This document shows, one piece after another, positions 42,872-52,083 of a DNA stretch of 64,000 bases. Under the pieces are notes generated by a model. It made no database searches. It was not told the DNA's origin and saw only the letters and a program-made list of their open reading frames with translations. The stretch's first letter is position 1; every line of letters begins with the position of its first letter. The DNA is from Colivivens sp963626085. Lineage in GTDB: Bacteria; Bacteroidota; Bacteroidia; Bacteroidales; Bacteroidaceae. The stretch is from the NCBI GenBank assembly GCA_963626085.1, contig CAVFVJ010000031.1, positions 1 to 64,000 of the forward strand. Direction: 5' to 3'. The position numbers were made by a program, and so were the translations under genes.

Positions 42872-43533
42872 CGCAGTATCTGACGCTGACGCTTATACAT
42901 ATAAGGAGTGGGTCTGCCACTGTTGCGCTCACGTGGATTAGGCAACGATGCGGCAATCAGTGCACTGCGGTTGGCGTTTAAGTCAATGGCGTGACAACCG
43001 AAGTGTTCGAGAGCTACAGCCTCGGCACCATAAATACCGTCCCCCATCTCGATAGTGTTCAGGTAGACCTCCATGATACGCTGCTTGGACCAAAAAGTCT
43101 CGATGAGTACCGTGAAATAAGTCTCAAAAGCCTTGCGGGTCCACGTGGACGACGGCCAAAGGAACACGTTCTTGGCAGTCTGCTGACTGATGGTGCTTGC
43201 ACCGCGCACTCTGCCAGTCTTTTTCTTCTCTTCCATTGCCTTTTCAATTGCCTTAACATCAAATCCATGATGTTTCATGAAGTTCTGGTCCTCACTCGCA
43301 ACGACTGCCTGAACTAGGCTTGGGTTGATACTGTCAATCGGAACCCACTGGTGCGCCAGTTTCAGTTGCATACCGTCACCGAGTTGCTCCACCAGTCGGA
43401 TGACCATCAAAGGGGACAGAGGGACCTCACTGTAACGGTAGAACAATGTTGCGGCTATCGTTGAACCGAAAAAGAATATGAGAATCCACATAAATGGTTT
43501 GAGCACAAATTTCACTATCTTGACAATCAACAT
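42829..43533 (-). CDS. mtgA: Monofunctional peptidoglycan glycosyltransferase
   Basis: 234 residues, the usual MtgA size. One N-terminal membrane helix (VLKPFMWILIFFFGSTIAATLF) is followed by a GT51 domain with the catalytic glutamate E81 in VVASEDQNFMKHHGFD, GASTISQQTAKNVFLW, and RIMEVYLNTIEMGDGIYG. It polymerises lipid II glycan strands without a transpeptidase domain. It ends inside the convergent lipoprotein gene (43 shared bases), so neither can have its own terminator between them. Confidence 0.95.
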   Translation of the reverse strand: MLIVKIVKFVLKPFMWILIFFFGSTIAATLFYRYSEVPLSPLMVIRLVEQLGDGMQLKLAHQWVPIDSINPSLVQAVVASEDQNFMKHHGFDVKAIEKAMEEKKKTGRVRGASTISQQTAKNVFLWPSSTWTRKAFETYFTVLIETFWSKQRIMEVYLNTIEMGDGIYGAEAVALEHFGCHAIDLNANRSALIAASLPNPRERNSGRPTPYMYKRQRQILRQMRNIGPVDLSSN

Positions 43534-43565
43534 GGCACCAGTCTTTGAAACATTAATAAAATGGT

Positions 43566-43600
43566 ACGAAAAAAGGTGTGCGGTGCAATCCGCACACCTT
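43566..43600 (-). terminator. Terminator of the OmpA-type lipoprotein gene
   Basis: AAGGTGTGCGG/CCGCACACCTT, 11-bp stem, six-base loop, with TTTTTT after it on the minus strand. Confidence 0.85.
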
Positions 43601-43625
43601 ATTGTAATAAAACAATCAGTAACAA

Positions 43626-44342
43626 TTACTGAAGAGTGCCATTGTTAGCAGCCTCAATCATGGCTTTTGACGCATAGAGGTAAACCTCCACACGACGGTT
43701 CTGTGCCTTTCCAGCAGCTGTAGAGTTGTCAGCAACTGGATTAGACTCTCCGTAGCCTGTGCTTGAAGCAATCTGTGATGCAGACACACCGAGGGACTTG
43801 AGGTAAGTTGACACTGCGTCAGCGCGCTGCTGAGAGAGAGTGAGGTTCTTCTGTACACTCTGTTCAGCAGTACTACCCTTCCAGCCAGCGTTGTCAGTGT
43901 AGCCCTGAACAGCAACATCCATGTCCTTGTTCACAAGGAGAACGCTTGTTGCAAACTGCTGAAGAGACTGCTTGGCAGTTGCACTCAAGTCAGACTTTCC
44001 AGTAGCGAAAAGGATACCAGAGTCGAATGTAACCTTCACTGCGTCCAAACCATTGTTGTCTGTTACGCTCTCAACCTGTGCATTAGCCACCTTCTCAGCA
44101 GCAGCTTTAGCCTTGTCCATCTTCTTTCCGATGAGGACACCTGCACCTGTACCTACGGCAGCACCGATGGCAGCACCGATGGCTGTACCACCCGCATTCT
44201 TGCCGATTAGATTACCTACCAACGCACCGACAGCAGCGCCACTGCCTCCACCGATGAGTCCGCCCTTGGTGGTGTTGTTCATGTTACATCCAGCTAAAAT
44301 CACCAAAGCACTCAAAAGGAGTGCTGTAAACTTTGTTTTCAT
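43626..44342 (-). CDS. OmpA-family lipoprotein with glycine-zipper region
   Basis: Start at 44342 (MKTKFTALLLSALVILAGC) gives a lipobox; an ATG directly before it or a longer frame of 34 more residues are less likely. 238 residues: a Gly/Ala-rich zipper at about 25-70 (GGLIGGGSGAAVGALVGNLI; GTAIGAAIGAAVGTGAGVLI) and a C-terminal OmpA/peptidoglycan-binding domain (FATGKSDLSATAKQSL; GYTDNAGWKGSTAEQ; LSQQRADAVSTYLKSLGV; NRRVEVYLY). It probably links the outer membrane to peptidoglycan. A single-gene transcript with a strong terminator. Confidence 0.9.
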   Translation of the reverse strand: MKTKFTALLLSALVILAGCNMNNTTKGGLIGGGSGAAVGALVGNLIGKNAGGTAIGAAIGAAVGTGAGVLIGKKMDKAKAAAEKVANAQVESVTDNNGLDAVKVTFDSGILFATGKSDLSATAKQSLQQFATSVLLVNKDMDVAVQGYTDNAGWKGSTAEQSVQKNLTLSQQRADAVSTYLKSLGVSASQIASSTGYGESNPVADNSTAAGKAQNRRVEVYLYASKAMIEAANNGTLQ

Positions 44343-44490
44343 CATAATAACTTGTTTTTGATTATAATTCAGTCTGCAAATATCGGTCTTTTTATCCAAA
44401 TGGCACAACCTACAGCCGAAGTTTTTTGAAAAAAGCAGACATTTCATTATTTTCCAATGAAGAATACACAGTCTGTAATGATATTATTCG

Positions 44491-44498
44491 TAAATTTG
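44491..44498 (+). promoter_or_regulatory. -7 promoter box for proS
   Basis: TAAATTTG, 52 bases before the proS start; no matching -33 box found. Confidence 0.45.
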
Positions 44499-44550
44499 TG
44501 CTCGATTACAGAAACCGTAAACAATTATCGTTGATTCGACAAAACATATT

Positions 44551-46032
44551 ATGGCAACAGATTTAAAGGGGTTGACCAAGAGAAGCGTCAACTATTCACA
44601 ATGGTATAATGAGTTAGTGGTGAAAGCTGAGTTGGCAGAACAAGCAGATGTTCGCGGATGTATGACCATTCGTCCATACGGCTACGCCATTTGGGAGAAG
44701 ATACAAGCAGAGATGGACAGACGGTTCAAGGAAACTGGGGTGCAAAACGCCTATTTCCCTCTCCTAATACCTAAGTCATTCCTCAGCAAAGAAGCAGAGC
44801 ATGTGGAAGGCTTCGCCAAAGAATGCGCAGTGGTCACACACTATAGACTCAAAGCCAATGAGACACACGACGGAGTGGTTGTCGACCCTGCCGCAAAATT
44901 GGACGAGGAACTGATTATACGACCTACATCGGAAACAATAATATGGCACACATACAAGAACTGGATAAAGTCATATCGTGACCTTCCAATACTGTGCAAC
45001 CAGTGGTGTAATGTAATGAGGTGGGAGATGCGAACACGTATATTCTTACGTACATCCGAATTCCTCTGGCAGGAAGGACACACTGCACACGCAACCCGTG
45101 AGGAAGCGGAAGAGAGGGCGAAGATGATGCTGAAGGTGTACGCTGACTTCGTGGAGGACTACATGGCCGTTCCTGTGGTGCAAGGAGTGAAGAGCGAGAC
45201 AGAGCGTTTCGCAGGTGCGCTCGACACCTATACTATTGAAGCAATGATGCAGGACGGTAAGGCTCTGCAGAGCGGTACCAGCCATTTCCTCGGACAGAAC
45301 TTCGGCAAGGCGTTCGATGTGACTTTCCTCAACAAGGAAAACAAACTCGAATACGCATGGGCTACCAGCTGGGGAGCGTCAACCCGACTCATGGGCGCAC
45401 TTATCATGACCCACTCCGATGACAACGGACTGGTACTACCACCGAAACTAGCTCCGATACAAGTGGTGATAATACCTATTTGGAAAACTAACGAACAGTT
45501 CGATGCAATTAACAAGAAAGCCTTCGAGATTGTTGATAAGTTGAAAGCTATGGGCATCAGCGTGAAGTACGACAACGACGACAACAAGCGTCCTGGATTC
45601 AAGTTCGCAGACTACGAAATCAAGGGTGTGCCAGTACGTCTCGTACTGGGAGCGAGGGACTTGGAGAACTCCACCATCGAGATAATGCGCCGCGACACTT
45701 TGGAGAAAGACACTGTAAGCTTAGACTGCATCGAACAACGTGTTAAGGAACTACTTGACAATATACAGGAGAACATCTACAAGAAAGCACTTGAATTCCG
45801 CAACTCACGCATCTATGAGTGCGAGGACTATGAAGAGTTCAAGACAAAAATCAAGGATGGAGGCTTCTTCTTATGCCACTGGGACGGTACACCTGAGACA
45901 GAGGCGAAGATAAAGGAAGAGACACAGGCGACCATCAGGTGTGTGCCTTACATGTTCGAGCAGACTCCGGGAGTCGACATGGTGAGCGGCAAGCCAGCCA
46001 AATACAGAGTCATCATAGCTCGTGCATATTGA
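44551..46032 (+). CDS. proS: Prolyl-tRNA synthetase (archaeal/eukaryotic type)
   Basis: 493 residues, the short ProS type without the bacterial insertion domain. It starts GLTKRSVNYSQWYNELVVKAELAEQADVRG, has IRPTSETIIWHTYKNW, motif 2 WEMRTRIFLRTSEFLWQEGH, motif 3 GALIMTHSDDNGLVLPP, an anticodon-binding domain (IQVVIIPIWKTNEQ), and the C-terminal extension ending VIIARAY. It charges tRNA-Pro. This type is normal in Bacteroidetes. Own promoter box. Confidence 0.96.
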   Translation: MATDLKGLTKRSVNYSQWYNELVVKAELAEQADVRGCMTIRPYGYAIWEKIQAEMDRRFKETGVQNAYFPLLIPKSFLSKEAEHVEGFAKECAVVTHYRLKANETHDGVVVDPAAKLDEELIIRPTSETIIWHTYKNWIKSYRDLPILCNQWCNVMRWEMRTRIFLRTSEFLWQEGHTAHATREEAEERAKMMLKVYADFVEDYMAVPVVQGVKSETERFAGALDTYTIEAMMQDGKALQSGTSHFLGQNFGKAFDVTFLNKENKLEYAWATSWGASTRLMGALIMTHSDDNGLVLPPKLAPIQVVIIPIWKTNEQFDAINKKAFEIVDKLKAMGISVKYDNDDNKRPGFKFADYEIKGVPVRLVLGARDLENSTIEIMRRDTLEKDTVSLDCIEQRVKELLDNIQENIYKKALEFRNSRIYECEDYEEFKTKIKDGGFFLCHWDGTPETEAKIKEETQATIRCVPYMFEQTPGVDMVSGKPAKYRVIIARAY

Positions 46033-46076
46033 TCAGACACAAACAAAATATAAACGGACACTAAAAACTAAAAGCA

Positions 46077-47375
46077 ATGAAACGAATCCTTTCAGCAGTA
46101 TTAGTCACACTTGTGGCTCTTGCCACTATGGCCCAGCAGGACACCACTGCGTTCATGAGTCAGCTCATCAACCTTAAAGGTATCAGTGACGTAACTCCTC
46201 TAGAGTCAAAAATTTTCAAGGAGAAGTATGTAATGAAAATTAAACAGAACGTTGACGGTGACAATACAGATAAGGGAACATTCACACAGCGTGTCTTCGT
46301 GGCACTGAAAGGAACAGACCGCCCTACCGTCATTGTGACAGAGGGTTATTTCGCAGATTATGGCTTCAGAGATTTTCAGGAGGAGCTGTGCCAACTTTTC
46401 GATGCTAACATGGTGATTGTGGAATACCGTTACTTCGCGGAGTCCACTCCAGAACCGTGCAACTGGGATTATCTGACCGTCGACAATTCACTGCGTGACC
46501 TTCATAACGTGCGCAAGACACTCGGCGCTGTGCTTCCAGGTAAGTGGATAAGCACTGGGACAAGTAAGGGCGGACAGACCACCATGTTCTACAGGGTGGC
46601 CTACCCCAACGATGTAGATGTGAGCGTAAGTTACGTGGCTCCGCTCAACAAATCGGTTGAAGACGGCAGACACGAAGTGTTCCTCGCAAAGGAAGTCGGC
46701 ACCAAAGCCGAACGCGAGACCATCCTCAAGGCACAACAGGAAATGCTCAAGAGGAGAGAGACCATGATTCCGCTCTTCAAGAAGTACTGTGACGAGCGGA
46801 ACTACAAGTTTTACTTGTCACTCGACGAAATTTACGACTATTGCATATTTGAATATCCGTTCGCACACTGGCAGTACGGCACGCCTATAGAACAGGTACC
46901 ACCCGTAACAGCCAGTGACGAAGAGCTATTCTATCACTTCATGACAGTGGCAGGACCAGATTATTTCGTATACCCAAACAGATATCTGTCCTTCGACGTA
47001 CAGGCTGCGCGTGAACTAGGTTATTACGGATATTCACTTAAAGGCCTAAAGAAATGGACTGTGGTGAAGGACACCAAGAACTATCTGAAGAAAATCATGT
47101 TGCCGCCAGAGCTGCGCGACATCACATTCGACCCAACACTCTACAACCGTACCGTGAAATTCCTGAAGGAGGAAGACCCTACACACATATTTATATATGG
47201 AGAGACTGATCCGTGGAGTGCGAGTGGCGTGTGCACATGGCTCGACTGCAGTAAGAAGACTAACATGAAGATATACGTACAGCCACGAGGCAGTCACAGT
47301 TCACGAATTGGAACCATGCCAGAAGACTTGCGCAACGATATCATCAACCGCATCACCAAATGGCTCGAACTGTAA
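46077..47375 (+). CDS. Secreted serine peptidase, S37 (PS-10)-like
   Basis: 432 residues with signal peptide MKRILSAVLVTLVALATMAQ. Alpha/beta-hydrolase layout: nucleophile serine in STGTSKGGQT, aspartate in YGETDPWSA, histidine in RGSHSSRIG. With the conserved EYRYF and TVDNSLRDLHNVR stretches this fits the S37 (prolyl/tripeptidyl aminopeptidase, PS-10) family, related to S28. It probably trims peptides in the periplasm. Family-level assignment; specificity is not visible. Confidence 0.8.
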   Translation: MKRILSAVLVTLVALATMAQQDTTAFMSQLINLKGISDVTPLESKIFKEKYVMKIKQNVDGDNTDKGTFTQRVFVALKGTDRPTVIVTEGYFADYGFRDFQEELCQLFDANMVIVEYRYFAESTPEPCNWDYLTVDNSLRDLHNVRKTLGAVLPGKWISTGTSKGGQTTMFYRVAYPNDVDVSVSYVAPLNKSVEDGRHEVFLAKEVGTKAERETILKAQQEMLKRRETMIPLFKKYCDERNYKFYLSLDEIYDYCIFEYPFAHWQYGTPIEQVPPVTASDEELFYHFMTVAGPDYFVYPNRYLSFDVQAARELGYYGYSLKGLKKWTVVKDTKNYLKKIMLPPELRDITFDPTLYNRTVKFLKEEDPTHIFIYGETDPWSASGVCTWLDCSKKTNMKIYVQPRGSHSSRIGTMPEDLRNDIINRITKWLEL

Positions 47376-47432
47376 ACTGGCATAATATTTGTTGTATGGC
47401 ATGTACAGAATAACAACCAACAAATAAACAGG

Positions 47433-49931
47433 ATGAAACTCTCATTACCGTTTTCAAGCAAACTAAAGAAAATATTCACATACAGCAGAGAGGAGGCAGC
47501 CCGTCTCCGCAATGACAGTATCGAGCCCGAGCATCTGATGCTTGGGATAATCCGTGATGGCGACAATCATGCATATAACATCTTACATGAATCACTGGAC
47601 ATTCAGCACTACAAGCACATACTGGAAAACAACGTAAAAAACGAAGACGCCACTATCACTGACCCCATCGAGATGACAGTAAGTGACGACACATCAGATA
47701 TTCTACGCTTGAGCATGCTGGAAGCCAAACTATTGAAAAGCGACCAGATAGAGACTGAACACATCCTGCTCGGTTTCCTTAAACGTGGAATGATACAGGC
47801 ATCTGAGTATCTGAGCAACAACGGTGTCTCATACAGCAAAGTGTTTGCGACACTCACCAAAAAGACTTCACCAAAGGCCGACATTGGCTATGACGAAGAG
47901 GATGATGAAGATGCTCCCCCCACCAACAGGAGCAACAAGAACAACTACAGTACACAGACTACTGATAAGAACTCAAGTACAGACACTCCTGCCATAGACT
48001 CCTTTGGAGTGGACATAACGGCAACGGCACGTGAGGGGAAATTGGACCCCGTAGTAGGCAGAGAGAAAGAGATTGAGCGCATAGCGCAAATCCTATCACG
48101 CCGTAAGAAAAACAATCCGGTACTGATTGGAGAGCCAGGTGTTGGCAAGAGTGCGATTGTTGAAGGATTGGCCATGAGAATCATAGAGCGCAAAGTGTCA
48201 CGTATACTGTTCGACAAACGTATCGTTTCTCTCGACATGTCATCCATCGTGGCAGGCACGAAGTACAGAGGACAGTTCGAGGAGCGAATGCGCGCCATCA
48301 TCAACGAACTCAAGGACCATCCTGAAATCATCGTGTTCATAGACGAGATACACGGCATCATTGGAGCTGGCAACCAAGCAGGACAGATGGATGCTGCCAA
48401 TATGATGAAACCGGCATTGTCACGGGGCGAACTGCAATGCATCGGAGCCACAACCCTCGACGAGTACCGCAAAAGTATCGAAAAAGACGGAGCGTTGGAG
48501 CGTAGGTTTCAAAAGATTATCGTGGAACCGACCAGTGCAGATGAAACCAAAATCATCCTGCACAACATCAAAGACCGTTATGAGGCACACCATAATGTGA
48601 CATACACCGAGGAGGCCATCAACGCATGTGTAACTTTGACGGACAGGTATGTCACTGACCGCTACTTCCCCGACAAGGCAATTGACGCTTTAGATGAGGC
48701 TGGGTCAAGGGTACACATCTCCAATGTGAGCGTTCCAAAGGAGATTGAACAACAAGAGAGACTCATTGACGAGGCTGTAAGACTGAAGGAAAGGCTAGTT
48801 AAAGAACAGGACTATGAGGGTGCTGCAGACTATAGGGACAAGGAGAAAGCACTTAGGACTCAACTGACACAGATGAAGTCTGACTGGGAAGCCAAATATA
48901 CAGAGACCAAAGAGATTGTCGACACAGACCAAGTGGCGAACACTGTGTCCCTGATGACTGGTATCCCAGTATCAAAGCTCGCCACAGACGAAGGAATGCG
49001 CTTGAAGGGAATGCGTAAAGAACTGAAATCTAAGGTGATTGCACAAGATGCGGCGATCGATAAGTTAGCAAGTGCCATCCAACGTAGCAGGATAGGACTG
49101 AAAGACCCCAACCGTCCAATAGGAACGTTTATGTTCCTCGGTCCCACAGGTGTGGGCAAGACATATCTAGCAAAGAAATTGGCGGAACTGATGTTCGGCT
49201 CAGTCGATGCGTTGATACGCATCGACATGTCGGAGTATATGGAGAAATTCACCGTCAGCAGGTTGGTTGGTGCACCTCCAGGATACGTCGGTTATGAAGA
49301 AGGTGGGATGCTTACCGAACGTGTACGCCGCAAGCCATATTCCATTGTACTACTGGACGAGATTGAGAAAGCACATGTAGATGTGTTCAATCTCTTGCTT
49401 CAAGTAATGGATGATGGAAGGCTAACTGACTCCAATGGACGAACTGTGGATTTCCGCAACACTGTTATCATCATGACATCCAATGTCGGAACCAGACAAC
49501 TCAAGGACTTTGGACACGGCATCGGGTTCTCCGCCATGGAGTCAAAAGACGACAAACAGTTGAGTCGCAGTATAATACAGAAAGCTCTCAACAAGCAGTT
49601 CTCACCTGAGTTCCTCAACCGTATCGACGAGATTATCACATTCGACCAACTTGAACTCGATGCTATCTTGAAGATTATAGACATCGAGTTGGACAGTGTA
49701 TCCAAACGTGTTGAAAGCATGGGTTACAAGCTCCAGGTGGACGATGACGCAAAAGAGTTCATAGCAAAGAAGGGATATGACAAACAGTTTGGAGCACGTC
49801 CACTGCGCAGGGCTATTCAGCAACACCTCGAAGACGGTATTGCCGAGATGGTGGTGGAGCAAGAAGTAATCGCAGGTGACACTATCGTGGCATATCTGGA
49901 CAATGATAGCGTGAAATTCAAAATAGACTGA
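47433..49931 (+). CDS. ClpC/ClpA-like AAA+ unfoldase
   Basis: 832 residues. Two N-terminal Clp repeats (SREEAARLRNDSIEPEHLMLG; TEHILLGFLKR) precede an acidic linker. AAA domain 1 has GEPGVGKSAIVEGLA and VFIDEIHGIIGAG; a UVR-like middle (RLVKEQDYEGAADYRDKEKA) supports ClpC; domain 2 has GPTGVGKTYLAKKLAELMFG and SIVLLDEIEKAH. A tyrosine-glycine-glycine P-loop is absent, but a typical ClpP-binding loop in domain 2 was not examined residue by residue. It feeds unfolded substrates to ClpP. Confidence 0.93.
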   Translation: MKLSLPFSSKLKKIFTYSREEAARLRNDSIEPEHLMLGIIRDGDNHAYNILHESLDIQHYKHILENNVKNEDATITDPIEMTVSDDTSDILRLSMLEAKLLKSDQIETEHILLGFLKRGMIQASEYLSNNGVSYSKVFATLTKKTSPKADIGYDEEDDEDAPPTNRSNKNNYSTQTTDKNSSTDTPAIDSFGVDITATAREGKLDPVVGREKEIERIAQILSRRKKNNPVLIGEPGVGKSAIVEGLAMRIIERKVSRILFDKRIVSLDMSSIVAGTKYRGQFEERMRAIINELKDHPEIIVFIDEIHGIIGAGNQAGQMDAANMMKPALSRGELQCIGATTLDEYRKSIEKDGALERRFQKIIVEPTSADETKIILHNIKDRYEAHHNVTYTEEAINACVTLTDRYVTDRYFPDKAIDALDEAGSRVHISNVSVPKEIEQQERLIDEAVRLKERLVKEQDYEGAADYRDKEKALRTQLTQMKSDWEAKYTETKEIVDTDQVANTVSLMTGIPVSKLATDEGMRLKGMRKELKSKVIAQDAAIDKLASAIQRSRIGLKDPNRPIGTFMFLGPTGVGKTYLAKKLAELMFGSVDALIRIDMSEYMEKFTVSRLVGAPPGYVGYEEGGMLTERVRRKPYSIVLLDEIEKAHVDVFNLLLQVMDDGRLTDSNGRTVDFRNTVIIMTSNVGTRQLKDFGHGIGFSAMESKDDKQLSRSIIQKALNKQFSPEFLNRIDEIITFDQLELDAILKIIDIELDSVSKRVESMGYKLQVDDDAKEFIAKKGYDKQFGARPLRRAIQQHLEDGIAEMVVEQEVIAGDTIVAYLDNDSVKFKID

Positions 49932-50015
49932 GTATAAAAAGTGAAAGGACTTTGAGTCGTGAAGGCTTAAAGCCCTTTTTTGTGTTAAACAATAAATATC
50001 GATTATCAATAACTT

Positions 50016-51449
50016 ATGGGTGGTTTTTTTGGAACGGTTTCAGCCAAACCATGTATCAATGACCTATTCTATGGGACAGACTACAACTCGCACCTCGGAA
50101 CAATGAGGGGCGGAATGTCCACGTACAGCAAGGAGAACGGTTTTATTCGTTCAATCCACAACCTTGAATCCACATATTTCCGTTCAACCTTCGAAGACGA
50201 ACTGGAGAAGTTCAAGGGAGAATCAGGAATAGGTGTCATCAGTGACACAGACGCACAACCCTTGTTGATGAACAGCCATCTGGGACGTTTTGCCATAGTC
50301 ACCGTTGCCAAGGTAAACAACAAAGAGGAGTTGGCAGACAAGCTGTTGAAAGAGAACATGCACCTGTCTGAATTCAGTTCGGGCAAAATCAACCAAACTG
50401 AACTCATCGGACTGCTCATCATCAAGGGGAAGTCATTTGTGGAAGGCATCGAGAACGTATTCCGTGAGGTGCAAGGCTCGTGCTCACTCCTATTACTGAC
50501 GGAAGACGGAATTATAGCAGCACGCGACTCCTGGGGCAGGACACCTATCGTTATCGGAAAGAAAGAGGGCGCGTACGCAGCCACAAGTGAGTCTACCTCC
50601 TTCCCAAACCTCGGGTACAGCATTGAGAAGTACCTTGGACCAGGCGAGATAGTGCGCCTCCACCACAACAATATGGAACAGTTGCGCAAGCCCAACAAAG
50701 GAATGCAGATTTGTTCATTTCTATGGGTATACTACGGTTTCCCTACATCGTCATACGAGGGCATCAACGTGGAAGATGTCCGTTTCCGCTGCGGCAAGAA
50801 GATGGGCGAATACGATAACGCAGACATCGACTGTGTGTGTGGCATTCCAGAGTCGGGAACAGCTATGGCACTGGGATATGCAGCAGGGCACGGAGTACCA
50901 TACCGCAGAGCCATATCCAAGTACACACCAACATGGCCACGTTCTTTCACACCGAGCAACCAAGAGAGACGCAACCTCGTAGCAAAGATGAAACTCATAG
51001 CCAACCGAGAAATACTCCACGGACAGAAAATGCTGTTCTGTGACGACTCGATAGTGCGAGGCACCCAACTCCGCGACAATACTAAAGAGTTGTACGAGTG
51101 CGGAGCCAGGGAGGTGCACATGCGCATATCCTGTCCCCCACTGATCTACGGATGCCCGTTCATCAATTTCTCGCGCTCCCAAAGTGACATGGAGCTGATA
51201 ACACGCCGAGTCATAAAAGACTTCGAGGGCGATGAGAACACGAACCTCGACAAGTATACACAGACCGACTCCCCCGAGTACTGCCGTATGGTGGACGAAA
51301 TTGGCAGACGACTCAACCTGTCATCACTCAAGTTCAGCAAACTGGAAACGCTCATTGAATCAATCGGATTGCCCAAGTGCCAAATATGCACACATTGCTT
51401 TGACGGCAGTAGCGATTACACACTAAAAAAGAACAATACCATAGAATGA
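50016..51449 (+). CDS. Amidophosphoribosyltransferase-like protein without the N-terminal cysteine
   Basis: 477 residues. It aligns over its length with glutamine PRPP amidotransferase (PurF): glutaminase half (GTDYNSHLGTMRGGMSTYS; SDTDAQPLLMNSHLGRFA), phosphoribosyltransferase half with PRPP loop MLFCDDSIVRGTQL, and cysteines in CPFI and LPKCQICTHCFDG that match iron-sulfur positions of the Bacillus-type enzyme. The N-terminus is MGGFFG, where active PurF needs Cys2 exposed by processing (MCGxxG). Without it glutaminase activity is not expected. I recall the same MGGFFG form in other Bacteroidales, so it is a lineage feature. The role may be ammonia-dependent or another transfer. ATGA overlap with the next gene. 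Confidence 0.85.
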   Translation: MGGFFGTVSAKPCINDLFYGTDYNSHLGTMRGGMSTYSKENGFIRSIHNLESTYFRSTFEDELEKFKGESGIGVISDTDAQPLLMNSHLGRFAIVTVAKVNNKEELADKLLKENMHLSEFSSGKINQTELIGLLIIKGKSFVEGIENVFREVQGSCSLLLLTEDGIIAARDSWGRTPIVIGKKEGAYAATSESTSFPNLGYSIEKYLGPGEIVRLHHNNMEQLRKPNKGMQICSFLWVYYGFPTSSYEGINVEDVRFRCGKKMGEYDNADIDCVCGIPESGTAMALGYAAGHGVPYRRAISKYTPTWPRSFTPSNQERRNLVAKMKLIANREILHGQKMLFCDDSIVRGTQLRDNTKELYECGAREVHMRISCPPLIYGCPFINFSRSQSDMELITRRVIKDFEGDENTNLDKYTQTDSPEYCRMVDEIGRRLNLSSLKFSKLETLIESIGLPKCQICTHCFDGSSDYTLKKNNTIE

Positions 51450-52009
51450 AGATTGTCGTAGCCACATCACCGCAGTTCTTCATCGAAGAGAACACCATCA
51501 TACAGACCTTGTTCGAAGAGGGTCTCGACATCTTGCATATCAGCAAGCCAGAATCAGAACCAATTTTCTGTGAACGGCTACTGACGCTGATGGATCCGAA
51601 GTGGTACGGCAAAGTAGTTGTCGAAGACCATTTTTATCTAAAGGACGAATACAACCTTAGGGGAATTCATTTGACAGACCGCAATCCTGACATCCCATCC
51701 AACTATAAAGGACTGGTATCGCGCACTTGCACTGTGGACGACATAGAGAAGTGGAACAACCGTTGCGGATACGTAATTCTGAACACATCCCCATCAATAG
51801 TCCAGCAAGCCATGTCGCGACATCTGATTAGCCATAAGGTATATGCCGGTGGAGTGACGACTCTCGAAGGAGTGATGGACGCACAGAAGTATGGATTCGG
51901 AGGAATAGTCATAAACGACGTGCTGTGGAACCAATTTGACCATCACGAGTCATACAACTACAGAGATTTGATAGATTTGTTCAATAAATTCCGCAAAGCC
52001 ACGGACTAA
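51446..52009 (+). CDS. Degenerate thiamine-phosphate-synthase-like (ThiE/TenI) protein
   Basis: 187 residues, slightly short for ThiE. A TIM-barrel skeleton remains: GIHLTDRN (compare GVHLGQ), VYAGGVTTLEGVMDAQKYGFGGIVIND (compare AIGGI...GA). The family's SxH segment is SRTC here, and the GPxxxTxTK phosphate loop is replaced by NTSPSIVQQ. So thiamine-phosphate synthase activity is doubtful. It is translationally coupled (ATGA) to the PurF-like gene and lies before prs, pointing to a nucleotide-related job that cannot be specified. Confidence 0.65.
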   Translation: MKIVVATSPQFFIEENTIIQTLFEEGLDILHISKPESEPIFCERLLTLMDPKWYGKVVVEDHFYLKDEYNLRGIHLTDRNPDIPSNYKGLVSRTCTVDDIEKWNNRCGYVILNTSPSIVQQAMSRHLISHKVYAGGVTTLEGVMDAQKYGFGGIVINDVLWNQFDHHESYNYRDLIDLFNKFRKATD

Positions 52010-52024
52010 TTGAAATAAAAGCCG

Positions 52025-52032
52025 TAACTTTG
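52025..52032 (+). promoter_or_regulatory. -7 promoter box for prs
   Basis: TAACTTTG, 51 bases before the prs start; the -33 region lacks a clear TTTG. Confidence 0.5.
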
Positions 52033-52083
52033 CATTAGTTTAGTCTTTACTTGACGATACACACACATCATACATCCAATATA

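Noticed and set aside
44377..44384. -7 box (GATATTTG on the minus strand) for the OmpA-type lipoprotein
   Set aside because: First base deviates from TAnnTTTG and the possible TTTG upstream is only 12 bases away.
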